From positions 76,407,914-76,471,913 of the forward strand of contig OX375881.1 in assembly GCA_947359465.1 (NCBI GenBank): a DNA stretch of 64,000 nt, written 5' to 3'. Shown piece after piece: positions 45,394-56,465 of the stretch (positions within the stretch are counted from its first letter, which is position 1; every line of letters starts with the position of its first letter). This stretch comes from Metellina segmentata. Its lineage: Eukaryota; Arthropoda; Arachnida; Araneae; Tetragnathidae. A program made the translations under genes and the position numbers. The notes beneath the pieces are model-generated. The model saw nothing but the letters and a program-made list of their open reading frames with translations. It searched no databases and was not told the DNA's origin.

Positions 45394-46786
45394 TGTAAAG
45401 AGACTTTATGGACAACCTGTATTTTATAGCGCATTACTTTTGCACAAAATAAGGTATAATAGAAGTTGGCATACAGCAAAATCTTTACAAGTAGGAAGGA
45501 GCACTTTAAACAGACATTAAAAACCCACGCATTAATGAGTAAAATAATGGAACAGAAAACTAATTTTTATCTGAATTCACGCTTGCTTGTTTTTTTTTTT
45601 TTTGCTCAAATAACCATTTCCCTTGCAGTTTCTTTAATCCCACAGCAACCAGCCTGAAGTAATCAATTTTGTAACCAGTCTCGGGGTAAAAGACTGTAAA
45701 AGTGTATTTAAAAAAAACAGTACTGTAAAAATACGGTTCCAAAGAAATGACCATATTCCATTTCTGTCACTTTAGCGGAAACAGCTCTTCTTTGCATTCC
45801 TCCAACCTTCTCCTTTTCAAAAAGTTTCTTTTTCAAGCGTTCCAAGTTCCCCTGTCTTCGAGAAAGAAAGAGTAGAGAAAAAACGGGTTGTTACTACGTG
45901 GGGTGGTAGTGGAGGCGACAGTGGCGCCACCAACGGTTCTCCGTCGTGTCCGATAATCGATGATCGTAAAAAGGGTTGTGAGGCCAGCGAAAGATTGGAT
46001 TTCAAACGGTTGCCTCCAGGACCGTGATTTTTTTTCCCCCTTTCGTCTCTATATTCTCCCTCTATACTGCTATGTATCCAGGCTTTTTTTTAAAAGAAAT
46101 ATGCAGTGAACTCTTAAGAAACGCAATTGTTGTCTTTAAAAAATAATAAAGTGAAGGGGGTTTAGAGGTGCTGTGTTGATGTTCGCACTAGTTTCTAAGA
46201 GATGAAATTTTATTTTGCAAGAACTGGGCTTTGGATTTCTATTCCAGAGTTTATTTAGAGGGACCAAGTTTGAGAAATAGAGACAAAAATCGATGAGTAT
46301 AGCAACACAAAAACTCGACCTATTTAACCTCACATGACCACTCGTGTGAAGGAGAGTGATTTATAAAGTTTCATTAATCAATTTTAGCTTAGTGTCATTT
46401 ATATGACAGGCTTAGCATACATAAGCAAAAACAAACTAATAGGGAGGGAAAAAATTCATATTAAGAAATCATTCAATTTATCACCATTGTGACGGCGATG
46501 GATAGTTTTTAACTCAAACGACATGGTGAAATTGCATTTGAGAATCCTGCAAAGTACAACCAGGAGTTCCGTTAAAGTTATCCTAACACTAGCGTTCAGG
46601 ACATATCACTATATATAAACACCCTCTCATTGAGACAAAAAGACGCTTAAATAGATTCGTTAAACTTAAGATCAACGACGCACCCTTCACCGTTTAGTTT
46701 TGTATGAGGTCATTTCAATTAACTATGGTGAGCAGACTTCGTAAAATCTTGAATAAAACAGTGAATTAAGGTAGCTACGTTGTTAA
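45394..46786. other. Unannotated stretch
   Basis: No gene recognised. 45.78-46.02 kb is richer in GC and probably unique sequence. Confidence 0.35.
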
Positions 46787-46790
46787 TTAA

Positions 46791-47679
46791 GGGGGGCTAA
46801 GATACAAAAAAAAACCTTCAAAAAGTCCTTTTTTGTTTTATATTCGCAAATTTTTTTTTATTTAATTCTCTTTTGTTTGACACCAATTTTATGATTATAT
46901 CTTGAGTAGAACCGAAATTATAAACAAAAGAACGTTTGGATAGCTGTCAAAGTTTTGAAACGAAAAATATGTCGACTTATCCGAAAAACTGCTAACAAAA
47001 TTACAATTGCATACAAATTGTACCGCAGAAAGGTACTATTAGCCAAAATAAACCTTAATCAAAGGTCTGAAGACATTAACGAATTTACTTACGTACTCGT
47101 AGTGAAAAATCCATGGGGTACTAAATTTTCACTTTTGTGACATATTTTCATTAATGAAACTTTATAGTGATTTTTCTCCATGATGGAATTTTCACACTCT
47201 TCCCAACTTTAAAATGATATAACTCAAAATCTATTCAAGATAATTGCATGAAATTTGGTATATATTCTTCATACATATTTAAGTGATTTGTCTTCAGCAA
47301 TTTAAAAAATTATTGATATGTTATAAAATATAAATGTTTTTATAAATTATAAATTCAAAAAATGCTCATTTTTAATTAAAAATTTTTTAATATTGTTTTA
47401 TACGCATATATTAAAAAACTGTGAAGACAAATTTTTAAATATAATATCTGTTTTTAGAAAATGTAAATATTGTGTCTTTTCATGAATAATTTCTCAAGTT
47501 ATATCAAAAGTAAACACAGTCCCTTTATTGAAAATTTAAAAAATTTAAAAATTTTTGAACTGATATTGAATTACATTTTTATTATTCTCTATTTGTAAAT
47601 TAGGTACTATGTATTCACTAAAAATTCCAAAGCAATATCTTTATTACCAAAAAAAAATGGAAACTGTGTCCCGGCCCCC
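46791..47679. mobile_element. TTAA-flanked TIR element, 889 bp, inside a SINE tail
   Basis: Flanked by TTAA (46787-46790, 47680-47683). It starts GGGGGGCTAAGATACA and ends, read inward, GGGGGCCGGGACACAG, so the TIR is short and imperfect, followed by an A-rich stretch at both ends. Very AT-rich interior without transposase. The right flank TTAATGTCGCACTGGATCAA is a SINE tail and the left flank ends GTTGTTAATTAA, which would complete the usual TTAATTAATGTCGCAC tail: the element jumped into the SINE. Confidence 0.8.
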
Positions 47680-48118
47680 TTAATGTCGCACTGGATCAAT
47701 ACAATGGGCTGTGGGTGACGGTCCGGTTCTCATATCGAAGAAAAAGATCCTAGAACAATGCCGCACAATTCTGAACCACGACCAGACGACGAGATCAACA
47801 CCTGTGCTGGTACCCCATAGTTCGAAACTCAGTCCAACCAAAAACCGTCGTGTATACGTTGGCTGATGTAAATCTTTCATGCCATCAATTGTCTTCACGT
47901 TGGCACCTTGTGGGTAGTCAGCTGAAGCACCTTGTCATCTTACCTCGATTCATCTTACCTTTCGGGTTTAATGGTGTAGAAGTTTGGAGAGTAGAATGCT
48001 AGCTCAGGTGTCACATCGTCCTCTGACCGTGTTTTAAAATTACGTGGTGTTGTTCTCTGACCTTTCCCTTTGGGATTTATTCCGTATCGTCGCCAATAGC
48101 CCGCTGTGTTGGATCCGC
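47680..48118. repeat. Head-to-head pair of SINE fragments
   Basis: 47680-47820 is a reverse SINE (tail, CGGTCCGGTTCTC, GACGACGAGATCAACACC, GCTGGTACCCCA). From 47820 a forward copy starts at the head/body junction (TTCGAAACTCAGTCCAACCA), runs through AGAAGTTTGGAGAGTAGAAT, GCTAGCTCAGGTGTCACATC and ends CAATAGCCCGCTGTGTTGGA. About 70 bp of extra sequence lies inside the forward copy (47899-47970). The two can fold on each other. Confidence 0.8.
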
Positions 48119-48192
48119 GTGGGTCAACTATCTATCTACCTGATCATGCTAGCTAATTAAAAGACATCTCATTATCAAGATAGGAAGGTATT

Positions 48193-48362
48193 TAAATTAA
48201 TGTCACACTAGATCAACACTAAGAGCTATTGACGATGGTCCGGGATTAAACTCGAATGGAAAGATCTGAGGACAACACCACGTAATTTTGAACCACGGTC
48301 AAATGACGAGGCAACATCTGAGCTGCCACCCCATTCTCCAACTTCCACACCACGACAACGTG
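48193..48362 (-). repeat. 5'-truncated SINE copy, apparently inside a MITE
   Basis: Reverse copy from tail (TTAATGTCACACTAGATCAA) to ACTTCCACACCACGACAACG, where it stops short of the head. Flanks at 48130-48185 and 48363-48460 both carry TCTCG/TTATCAAGAT blocks of the TTAACC MITE family, so the SINE probably interrupted such an element. Confidence 0.8.
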
Positions 48363-48470
48363 GTCATTATCAAGATATTACCGCTTTTTATGATGAAAAA
48401 ATCAAGACCTGGTCAGTTTTCTTCTAATAACAAGATTTCTCGAGGTCTCGTCCATCACAATCGGGTCAGT
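48363..48470. repeat. Fragment of the TCTCGTC MITE family
   Basis: CATTATCAAGATATTACCGC, TGGTCAGTTTTCTTCTAATA, ACAAGATTTCTCGAGGTCTC match the copy at 62400-62480 in order. Ends not defined. Confidence 0.6.
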
Positions 48471-48646
48471 TTTGTTAATGACGAAATACATCGTTGAAAC
48501 AACAACCAAAAGGGTTAAATTCGTTTGTATCAAATTTAGCATCGATATATTGTTACGTGTAAAACACTTATCCCAAATCAATAACTGTGGTCCCAAGGGC
48601 AAAGACCCTCTTTTTGAATATAGCCTGATAACAGGTATCTTAGGGT

Positions 48647-48648
<2 letters not shown>

Positions 48649-48700
<52 letters not shown>
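48649..48700. repeat. TA dinucleotide microsatellite
   Basis: About 52 bp of alternating TA; long YIYI frames here are artefacts. Confidence 0.95.
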
Positions 48701-48706
<6 letters not shown>

Positions 48707-48791
48707 TAACTACAAACATAAACCGGTTTTAAAATCTCCAATATTTTGTATTTAACTTGTTGAAAGACCTCGAGGTTCAAAAATTTTTTTG

Positions 48792-48840
48792 GGTAGGTAA
48801 GGTAGTTTTTAATTAACGTCGTACTAGAGTAGCACAACGA
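48792..48840 (-). repeat. SINE tail fragment
   Basis: GGTAGGTAAGGTAGTTTTTA, then AATTAACGTCGTACTAGAGT and AGCACAACGA, the reverse tail of the type II-like SINE. Confidence 0.75.
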
Positions 48841-48849
48841 ATATTTTTT

Positions 48850-50372
48850 GGGAAAAGTCTTAACAGACAAAAATCGATCACTTTCTTTTAATGTATTTTG
48901 CAAATAAAATTTTGTATTTTATTATTTTTAAGAAGCGACGGAAAGCGTATGTACCACACCTATCTAAATTTATATTTGACATTATAATACCTCTGTACCT
49001 CCAGCTTAATATACAGACTATTTCTAAATTCTAAACTTAACTCTCTCAGAAGTTGAAGTACGTAAGACGCCACACCTCTTCTGAGAGGATTCATATACAA
49101 TGTTATGGAACTCCTTATTTCATTTGCAATAACTACTCGTACAATTATTGAAAATAATTCCGGAACAAACGCCTATTTCAAGTTGTGAGATAAAAATGTT
49201 CTATGGAGTGAGCGGAGGTCATATTTAGTAATTATTTTACTTCTTTAAACACTAAAACGCGCCTATCCAATAACCAATCTTTATAATGTATTTATCTTGG
49301 TTAAATATATTTGTTTCAGTTGTTTCTCTCAAACCACTTTTACATAAATTTATCATGAGTTTAAGAGTATTAATACCGAAATATATATAAGATCTGCCAT
49401 TAATTTGTAATCCATTCAATGGGAGCAAAATATACTTTTGAAGCTCCAAATTCTAGTACCAATAACCTCATGCTTGGTAAATCTTGTGATATTTGCATTT
49501 TGATTCCTAAGCAGAGACGAATGTAGTTTGACCAGCTTTTATAGTAGAATCATGTTCCGAGTATCATCAATCATCTAGTAAATGAAAGCTCATGGGGTAC
49601 ATTGCCAGTTAGTTTCTTATTGATATACTTTTCCTCTATTTGTCATCGCAACAAGGTTGTCGTCATCGTGAATGATCTTTTCCGATGCACTTATGTAGTT
49701 TCGTATAACAAGTACAGATGGCCTAAGGTTTTTTTATATCATATCCCAGAGGGTGCATGACACACGAGAGGTGGTCAAGAGGACATTCGTCAGGTCCCAT
49801 GAGGTCCTCAGGATCTTTGGTCCAACTGGACAACCAAAATAAAATAGATTTATAAAGAACAAATACAAATAATGAGCAGAAGTAATGTTACATGCACTGC
49901 TTTCCATATGACGACTTAACTGCTTGGAGACTAGTGATTCTAAAATTTACGAAATGAACATAGAAATAAGGCAATGGAAAATAAGCATAATAAAATATAC
50001 ACATGCGTACAAAAACATTTCTAAATCCATATACATATTTATGTGTAAATTTAACCATTTGAATTATATAATGTTGTCAGATAAATATTTGTAAATTTTT
50101 TTACAGTTCATCAGTCTTATAGATAGAAATTGAGTTACAGTATTATTTCGCCATGCGTGTTTTAAATTATCTGTAGGTTCTCTTAAATGAAGATGTTCTG
50201 TGAATATACATTTAAATAGTGATCCGTATCACTTATTATAGATTGCCTAACTTGTTGTTTCCTTTGTAACAGCTTCGTAATCAGATGTAAAACACCCTCC
50301 TTAAAACAGTTGTGCTTTAAAGAAGTTTGAAAACATAGCCATTCCATAATACATTTTTCCTCAAGTAAGTAT
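48850..50372. other. Unannotated AT-rich stretch
   Basis: No gene or repeat recognised. Confidence 0.35.
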
Positions 50373-50385
50373 TCGCCTTCCTAAT

Positions 50386-50712
50386 TGCCGACCAACCGGT
50401 ATAGTGGTTAAGGTGTTAGCCTCTAGATCGGAAGGTTCCTGGTTCGAATCCGGGTCCGGGCATGGATGTTTGTAAACGTATGGTGTAGAGGCGGCTGGTG
50501 CACCTTAAATCTGTCGTGGCCGAAAGTCCTCACGTTGGGTTAGCGTGGAAGTTTCGAGAGTGGGGTGCCAGCTCAGGTGTTGCTTCGTCATCTGACCGTG
50601 GTTCAAAATTACGAAGTGTTGTCCTCGGATCTTTCCCTTAAGGGACTGATCCCAGACCGTCGTCAATAGCCCGTTGTGTTGCTCTAGTACGACGTTAACT
50701 AAAATTACCAAA
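50386..50712 (+). repeat. Full-length SINE, type II tRNA head, 13-bp TSD
   Basis: Near-intact copy. The head reads GCCGACCAACCGGTATAGTG, GTTAAGGTGTTAGCCTCTAG, and GGTTCGAATCCGGGT, with A box TAGTGGTTAAGG and a canonical B box GGTTCGAATCC, so it derives from a tRNA and should use pol III. The body follows (GGTGCACCTTAAATC, GTGCCAGCTCAGGTGTTGC, CATCTGACCGTGGTTCAAAA, GATCTTTCCCTTAAGGGACT), then the tail CGACGTTAACTAAAATTACC. TSD TCGCCTTCCTAAT at 50373-50385 and 50713-50725 is exact, indicating target-primed insertion by a LINE. Confidence 0.95.
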
Positions 50713-50725
50713 TCGCCTTCCTAAT

Positions 50726-53700
50726 CAATCAATTATAATACCATTCCAGAAGCCATAGAACATTATCAGCGATGGTTTTATTAAGGTATTCAGAGCATTA
50801 GATAGACTGAATTGAAAAACGGATACGTTATTCAATAATATATTTCACGGATGAAGCTCAACATTTTCACGGAACATTCCAAGACACAAAAATGTGATGT
50901 GAATTTTTTTAAACACTGATTAATTTATTTCAACCAAATATTTTCAAAATACAATTCAAAAATACTAAATTTATCGACCTTCTAAGGAAATAGACATAGT
51001 ATGGGCGAAATTGTTGTTGTTCGATAACAAAAGGGAAAGTCACGTGGGTTAACAAAGCGGCGTGCCGATTGGCTAGCAAAGCATAGACTAGTGTTTTCAA
51101 TCAAACTGCATTAACAAATTAACCAATTAATGATTTGTCTCACGTTAGGGTTCAAGCTTTTACCCACAGTCATGTCACAGATCTTCAAACCGAGCTATCG
51201 GCAGAAACCTTAAGAAGCTGAGCGCATATGTTCTGTCTATTTTATTTGAAGATAGATAACTTTGTGACGATAAAGTCATAAAACATAGTAAAATCAGTTA
51301 ACTTAAACAAAAATAGAAATAAATAAGACTGTTTCCTGAGTTGAATTATCAACAGAGATATCAACAGATATGAACAATAAACTTTTCTAAACAAAATTGA
51401 CAGTTTGTTTTTAATTGCTTATTTTAAACCTTTGTAAACTTGTTCGGGGACAGATAAACCTATTTCAGAAGCCAAATCCAGCCGCGGGTCCTACTTTAGC
51501 ATACTTGACGGAGTTGAAACTTTATCCAGAGCAACCAATGAGCAGCTCTGTGAATCTAACATCCAAAAAAGATTATTATTTATATAATATAACAGCAAAG
51601 TTATTCGAATTTACTCAAATTGCATTAGTAAACTCTCTCTCTTGATTTAAGAAAAAAATATATAATCACCTTTGTTTTTCGTAGAATGAAATAAAATTTT
51701 AACACCTTTTTGATACCTTAATAATTTCTACAAATTGCTTTAGACACAACTCCTACACATGCGTAGCCAATCTATGTTATATTATACAATTCATAACATC
51801 TGTGCATTTAACGTAAATTGCACTCTTTCTGCTTGACAAAGCTATAAAATGACGAAAGTTGACGCTGCAAAAGGTTACTACTACAAAAGACAATTTTGAG
51901 AGGAATTTGGAATTCCTTTTTTTAAGTTATTTTCATGTAAAACTACTGAACTCTATTTATAAAAATGACTATTCCATGATGTTCATGATTCCATAGTCAA
52001 CAAAACAAGATTTTTTACTGGTACACTCTTGCTTCAGACGTTAGACATTGTCGCATTTCGCCATCTTAGAACGTGAGATGACAAATTAATTTGGTACGGT
52101 ATTCATCACTATTTTTTACTAAAGAGAGTACATTTGTTCTAAAATATTGCATTTTGTGGCATAAATGAAAATAAATAAAATAACTTGATTTCAAATTAAG
52201 TCTCGATACAGACCCCCCCCCTTACAAACGTAACATATTGCCATTAAAAAAATGGTAAATACATTTGACATAGTTTTTCTAAAATAAAATTATTGTTTTC
52301 ACACAATAAACTTTTAACAAATGTATTAAGTTGCTTAAATATAGCTTCAGCTCGTAAAATAGTCTACTTTGACACCCTCCCTTTCCTGTCTTTATGACAA
52401 AGAATTTTTTAACGTTTTAAAATATCTACCCTCGGAATTTTTCAACATCATTATTCTTTCAATATAACGACAAAATTACTTAAGGTTTTGCTTTATTCTG
52501 ATTTATCTGCCACTTTTTTTAAATCGAATACTTTGTGGTGGCGTTGCGTGTGAGGAAAACTAAATGCACTTTATTAAAATAATAAATATTTAAAACATAA
52601 AAAAGCGAAATAAAACAAAATAAAAGTTGTCGGGGAAAAAGTGGTTCTAAAGACATTCGTGACGTTACTTTTTTTATCTTGATCTCGCACTTTTCACAAC
52701 TTACAACTAAAAAGTGCACAACATTTAGAAATTCGACGCTAATTCAAAGGGAAAGAAACGGAAAACATCACTGCTCGCGCGCGTGATCAACCAACACAAG
52801 TTTCTGTTTCATTCCAGTTCGTTTTAAAAAATATCGTCTGTCCCAAACTTTCGGACATCGTTTATATTTCGCAAAGAACAAAAATTATTCGAAATAAATG
52901 AAGTATCAGAGTTGACATTTTATTATTGAACGGCCGTATTTGGTCAAGCTGTACCAAACACAAGACAGAAAAAGTCAAGCAATGAATACAATGACATTTT
53001 TACAGACACAAAATAGAAATACGCCCAGGGAGGAAAAGAACTTGCTCCACCTACAATTCTACACCCAGCCCCAATAAGGGCCAAAAAAATTATCTAGAAA
53101 AACACAAAACGCGGAATAAAATCTCGGAAAAAATTTTCTTAGCAGAGAATTTTTCTTTCGTCTCACTTCTCTGTGTAGGGTACAGTGTAGCTAAACATAT
53201 CCATAAAACGACAAATCCAACCGATACCCTGTCTGGTAATATGTTCGGAACGACAGTAATTTGCATAATTCACTGTCAAAGCAAACCTTCCATATTTCAC
53301 AGTGATGTGACAAATTTTCATAGTATGGCATTTTTTTTTTTGTAAAATAGGATTCTATTTTTCTTTACTACCAGGCGGAATGATTTATTTTCAAGGTCAT
53401 TTTATTGCTGTATACTTTATTCGTTTTCTTTTGTTCCCTTTTAAAATCTTTCGTGGAATTTTATTTCCTAGTCCAAAGGTTTGTTGTCTTCATTATTGCT
53501 TATACTTTTAAGCAAGTAAAGTAAAGAAACGAAGTGAAAAATGATGTTAGCAGCATTTAAGCGTAGACCTTGTAATGACGACCTTGAAATAGATGGAGCA
53601 TATGCGCGCAGCTTGATGATATTTCTTCTAGTCTCTCGGTTTGAATCTGTCTGGTTGTTATGGGAAAGGGCTTGAATCTTAATGCTGAACAAATTATTGA

Positions 53701-53821
53701 CTGGTTAAAGTGATTTTTATCCAGTGATTAAAATCTCTAGGGTTCGCATCGATAGCCAATCAGACAAAGTAGATTTGTAATCGCGAGTACTGAGCCCTTC
53801 TGAGTTCTTAACGCATATTTT
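50726..53821. other. Unannotated AT-rich stretch
   Basis: About 3.1 kb with only short frames and a C-run near 52211-52219. No element paired. Confidence 0.35.
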
Positions 53822-53913
53822 ATTCCAATACGCAATAAATTAGATTTTATCAAACTGCTAGTAGTAAAATCAGATGCGAATGATCGTTACTAAATTGCTA
53901 TCGTCCTATTTTA

Positions 53914-54203
53914 GAGATCGGAAGGCTCCTGGTTCAAATCCGGGTCCGGGCATTGTTGTTTGTAATCGTATGGTGTAGAGGCGGCTGGTGCACCTTAAAT
54001 CTGTCGTGGCCGAAAGTCCTCACGTTGGGTTGGCGTGGAAGTTTCGAGAGTAGGGTGCCAGCTCAGGTGTTGCTTCGTCATCTAACCGTGATTCAAAATT
54101 ACGAGGTGTTGTCCTCGGATCTTTCCCTTAAGGGATTGATCCCGGACCGTAGTCAATAGCCCGTTGTGTTGTTCTAGTACGACGTTAACTAAAAATGACC
54201 AAT
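53914..54203 (+). repeat. SINE in the left palindrome arm, head truncated
   Basis: Starts within the type II head at GAGATCGGAAGGCTCCTGGT, keeps the B box (GGTTCAAATCCGGG), the full body and the tail ACTAAAAATGACC. CCTATTTTAG flanks both sides, the mirror of the TSD in the right arm. Confidence 0.9.
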
Positions 54204-54411
54204 TACCTATTTTAGACAGATCATTCCTGTTGGGATTGATCCCGGATCGTCGTCAACAACTTCTATAAGTGGTAAATATAATAAATTTCTATTTTACTTA
54301 GCGCTTTTAAAAAAGGTAGGTATTTTAATTAACGCCATACTGGAGAAACACAACGTGCTGTTGACGACGATCCGGGATCAATCCCAACTAGAATGATCTG
54401 TATAAAATAGG

Positions 54412-54748
54412 TAATTGGTAATTTGGTAATTTTAGTTAACGTCGTACTAGAGCAACACAACGGGCTATTGACGACGGTCCGGGATCAGTCCCTTAAGGGA
54501 AAGATCCGAGGACAACACCTCGTAATTTTGAACCACGGTCAGATGACGAAGCAACACCTGAGCTGGCACCCCACTCTCCAAACTTCCACGCCAACCCAAC
54601 GTGAGGACTTTCGGCCACGACAGATTTAAGGTGCACCAGTTGCCTCTACACCATACGCTTACATACATCCATGCCCGGACCCGGATTCGAACCAGGAACC
54701 TTCCGATCTAGAGGCTAACACCTTAACCACTATACCGGTTGGTCGGCA
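54412..54748 (-). repeat. Full-length SINE in the right palindrome arm, 12-bp TSD
   Basis: Reverse full copy of the type II SINE, from tail (GTAATTTTAGTTAACGTCGT) to head (ACCACTATACCGGTTGGTCG). The B box is intact (inverse of GGTTCGAATCC). TSD GTATAAAATAGG at 54400-54411 and 54749-54760. Very close to the copies at 50.4 and 62.5 kb. Confidence 0.95.
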
Positions 54749-54879
54749 GTATAAAATAGGACACAATAGCAATTTAGTAACGATCTTTCGCATCTGATTT
54801 TACGACTAGCAGTTTGATAAAATGCCATTTATTGCGGATTGGAATTATTGATGTAAGCATCTTGCACTTTCTCTTTTTG

Positions 54880-55010
54880 GGCCACGTTGGTTCAAAATTA
54901 CGAGGTATTGTCCTCGGATCTTTCCCTAAAGGGACTAATCCCGGACCTTCGTCAATAGCCCGTTGTGTTGCTCTAGTACGACGTTAACTAAAATTACCAT
55001 TACCATTACC
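54880..55010 (+). repeat. 3' half of a SINE with ATTACC tail
   Basis: Begins at GGCCACGTTGGTTCAAAATT, so the body is fused across a deletion. It runs through TTTCCCTAAAGGGACTAATC and CTCTAGTACGACGTTAACTA and ends in three ATTACC units, the clearest example of the SINE's tail repeat. Confidence 0.88.
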
Positions 55011-55135
55011 TTTTGGGCCACGGCAGGCCAGTTGGAAGAGTAACGGATTAGGAACCGGTGAGTTGTAAGCTCGAAACTCTATTCAGCTAAAAGCCATCGT
55101 GTAAGCGGGGAATGGAGCATGTTAAAATGAGTTGA
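55011..55135 (+). repeat. Type I SINE head and partial body
   Basis: GGGCCACGGCAGGCCAGTTG then GAAGAGTAACGGATTAG, GAACCGGTGAGTTGTAAGCT, CGAAACTCTATTCAGC and GCATGTTAAAATGAG. The 3' body is missing. It directly abuts the ATTACC tail of the preceding SINE. Confidence 0.75.
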
Positions 55136-55154
55136 GTGATCTGGTTGGTAGGTT

Positions 55155-55457
55155 GGTAAATTTAAATTAACGTCGTGCTAGAGAAACACAACGGGCTATT
55201 CCCTAAGGGAAAGATTCGAAAGCAACACCACGCACTTTTGAACCACGGTCAGATGACGAGGCAACACCTGAGCTGGCACCTCACTCCCTAAACTTCCACA
55301 CCAACCCAAAGTGAAGACTTTCGACCACGGCAGATTTAATGCGCACCAGCTGCCTCAACACCATACGCTTACAAATATCCATGCACTGACCCGGATTTGA
55401 ACCACCAACCTTCCGATCTAGAGGCTAACACCTTAACCACCTGACCGGTTGGTCGAC
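55155..55457 (-). repeat. SINE copy with type II head, internal deletion
   Basis: Reverse copy; GGGCTATT passes directly to CCCTAAGGGAAAG, losing about 25 bp. The body is otherwise complete and the head (ACCACCTGACCGGTTGGTCG) is readable with a slightly mutated B box. Confidence 0.9.
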
Positions 55458-55460
55458 GAT

Positions 55461-55535
55461 ATGGAAATTTCAAGAAAGAGGTGACAACTCAGGTGGTGAC
55501 CTCGTCATCTGGTTCAAAATTACGAGATATTGTAC
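55461..55535 (+). repeat. SINE body fragment
   Basis: GAAATTTCAAGAAAGAGGTG, CAACTCAGGTGGTGACCTCG, TCATCTGGTTCAAAATTACG and TTGTACTC: the middle of a forward copy, head and tail missing. Confidence 0.75.
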
Positions 55536-55540
55536 TCTTT

Positions 55541-55789
55541 AGGTAGTAATGAACTTAATTAAAGTCACGTTGAGCAACACAACGGGTTATTGGTGATTGG
55601 TGCGGGATCAATCCCTAAGAGAAAGATCCAAATACAAAACCTCATAATTCTGATCCACTGTCAGATCACGATTTCAACACCTGAGCTGGCAAGCACATTC
55701 CAAACTTCATTACCTCCCTAGATTTAATTTTCACCTCGCAATCTCCTGTTGCTAATCCGTTGCTCTTCCGACTGGGATTCTGTGGCCCG
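55541..55789 (-). repeat. SINE copy with type I head
   Basis: Reverse copy with tail TTAATTAAAGTCACGTTGAG, body TCAACACCTGAGCTGGCAAG, and the type I head at the right (CGCAATCTCCTGTTGCTAAT, then GTTGCTCTTCCGACTGGG). The body-head junction has lost the GGTGCACGTTAAATC region. Confidence 0.85.
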
Positions 55790-55848
55790 TGTGTTGTCCT
55801 CGGATCCTTCAATACTATTCGGGATCGTCGCCAATAACCCTTTGGAAC
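55789..55848 (+). repeat. SINE 3' fragment
   Basis: GTGTTGTCCTCGGATCCTTC, GGGATCGTCGCCAATAACCC, a forward tail-side piece, followed by a short GGAACCCTTT stutter and a CTC/CTT repeat (55852-55890). Confidence 0.7.
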
Positions 55849-55889
55849 ATTTGGAACCCTTTGGAACCCCTCCTCCTCCTTCTTCTTCT

Positions 55890-56460
55890 TAATGGAAACA
55901 ATCCCCACTGTACCGAGTTACTGAAAACCCACAGCAGATTAGCAGGGAAGGTCTCTAATGATAAAACGAGAGAATACCCGGGCATGTGGGAGGAGTGCTA
56001 CGTACGCCAGGTTATCCGAGACGTGGTCAGAGTTCCCCGACAGCCTGCGCAGCCCCCGACCAAAGCAAAGGTGTCCATCCCAGCTCTTAGTTCTCATAGT
56101 TTTTGCTCACACTCTTCCCCCTCCTGTATGAACGTTAATTCAAACGGCCTTCTTTCTTTAAAACAGAAATCAGGTACGGAAGTTTCATTCACAGAAGTAA
56201 ACTTTTCGAGCTTTTTAAATCGAGGGAAATGAATCCACAAACGCGTGCATAAATTTACTACCCTACCGAAGCAATCAATTAACGATGTGCTGAAATCGTT
56301 GCGGAAAGGAAGTTACTTTCAGCAGAGAGGGTACACGATACTCTCTCCAACAACTCGCAGTGTATAAACAATTTACATCTCCTGCAACTACATTTTCAGA
56401 AGTGGACTCTGGATTAATTGATTATTTCCCCTGCATCTGCCTAGGGAACTAATTCTGTGG
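55890..56460. other. GC-richer segment, unrecognised
   Basis: A 147-residue frame (55789-56232) spans the SINE fragment, the CTC/CTT repeat and this segment, so its start is not credible as a gene. The segment is richer in GC than most of the window and could be unique host DNA such as an exon or regulatory region, but no splice-flanked frame or domain is visible. Confidence 0.3.
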
Positions 56461-56465
56461 ATCTC

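Larger units (their letters stand above)
53822..54845. repeat. Large palindrome: 437- and 487-bp arms, 100-bp spacer
   Basis: The left arm (53822-54258) begins ATTCCAATACGCAATAAA, and its reverse complement ends the right arm at 54845 (TTTATTGCGGATTGGAAT). Both arms contain, in mirror order, the same flank (CAAACTGCTAGTAGTAAAAT / its inverse), a SINE inserted at the same place, and an inner piece (CAGATCATTC-TGTTGGGATT). The left SINE lacks about 40 bp of head present in the right one, explaining most of the length difference. The spacer 54259-54358 holds another SINE tail on the right. Confidence 0.93.

Noticed and set aside
50387..50462. Possible tRNA gene (good A and B boxes)
   Set aside because: The acceptor stem does not close, and it is the head of a full SINE bounded by a 13-bp TSD.
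54423..54668. Pair of 67-68 residue ORFs on both strands, repeated at 50.5, 54.0 and 62.6 kb
   Set aside because: They are translations of the SINE body in each orientation and recur only because the SINE does.
55789..56232. 147-residue ORF in GC-richer DNA
   Set aside because: Begins inside a SINE fragment and crosses a CTC/CTT repeat; no conserved motif.
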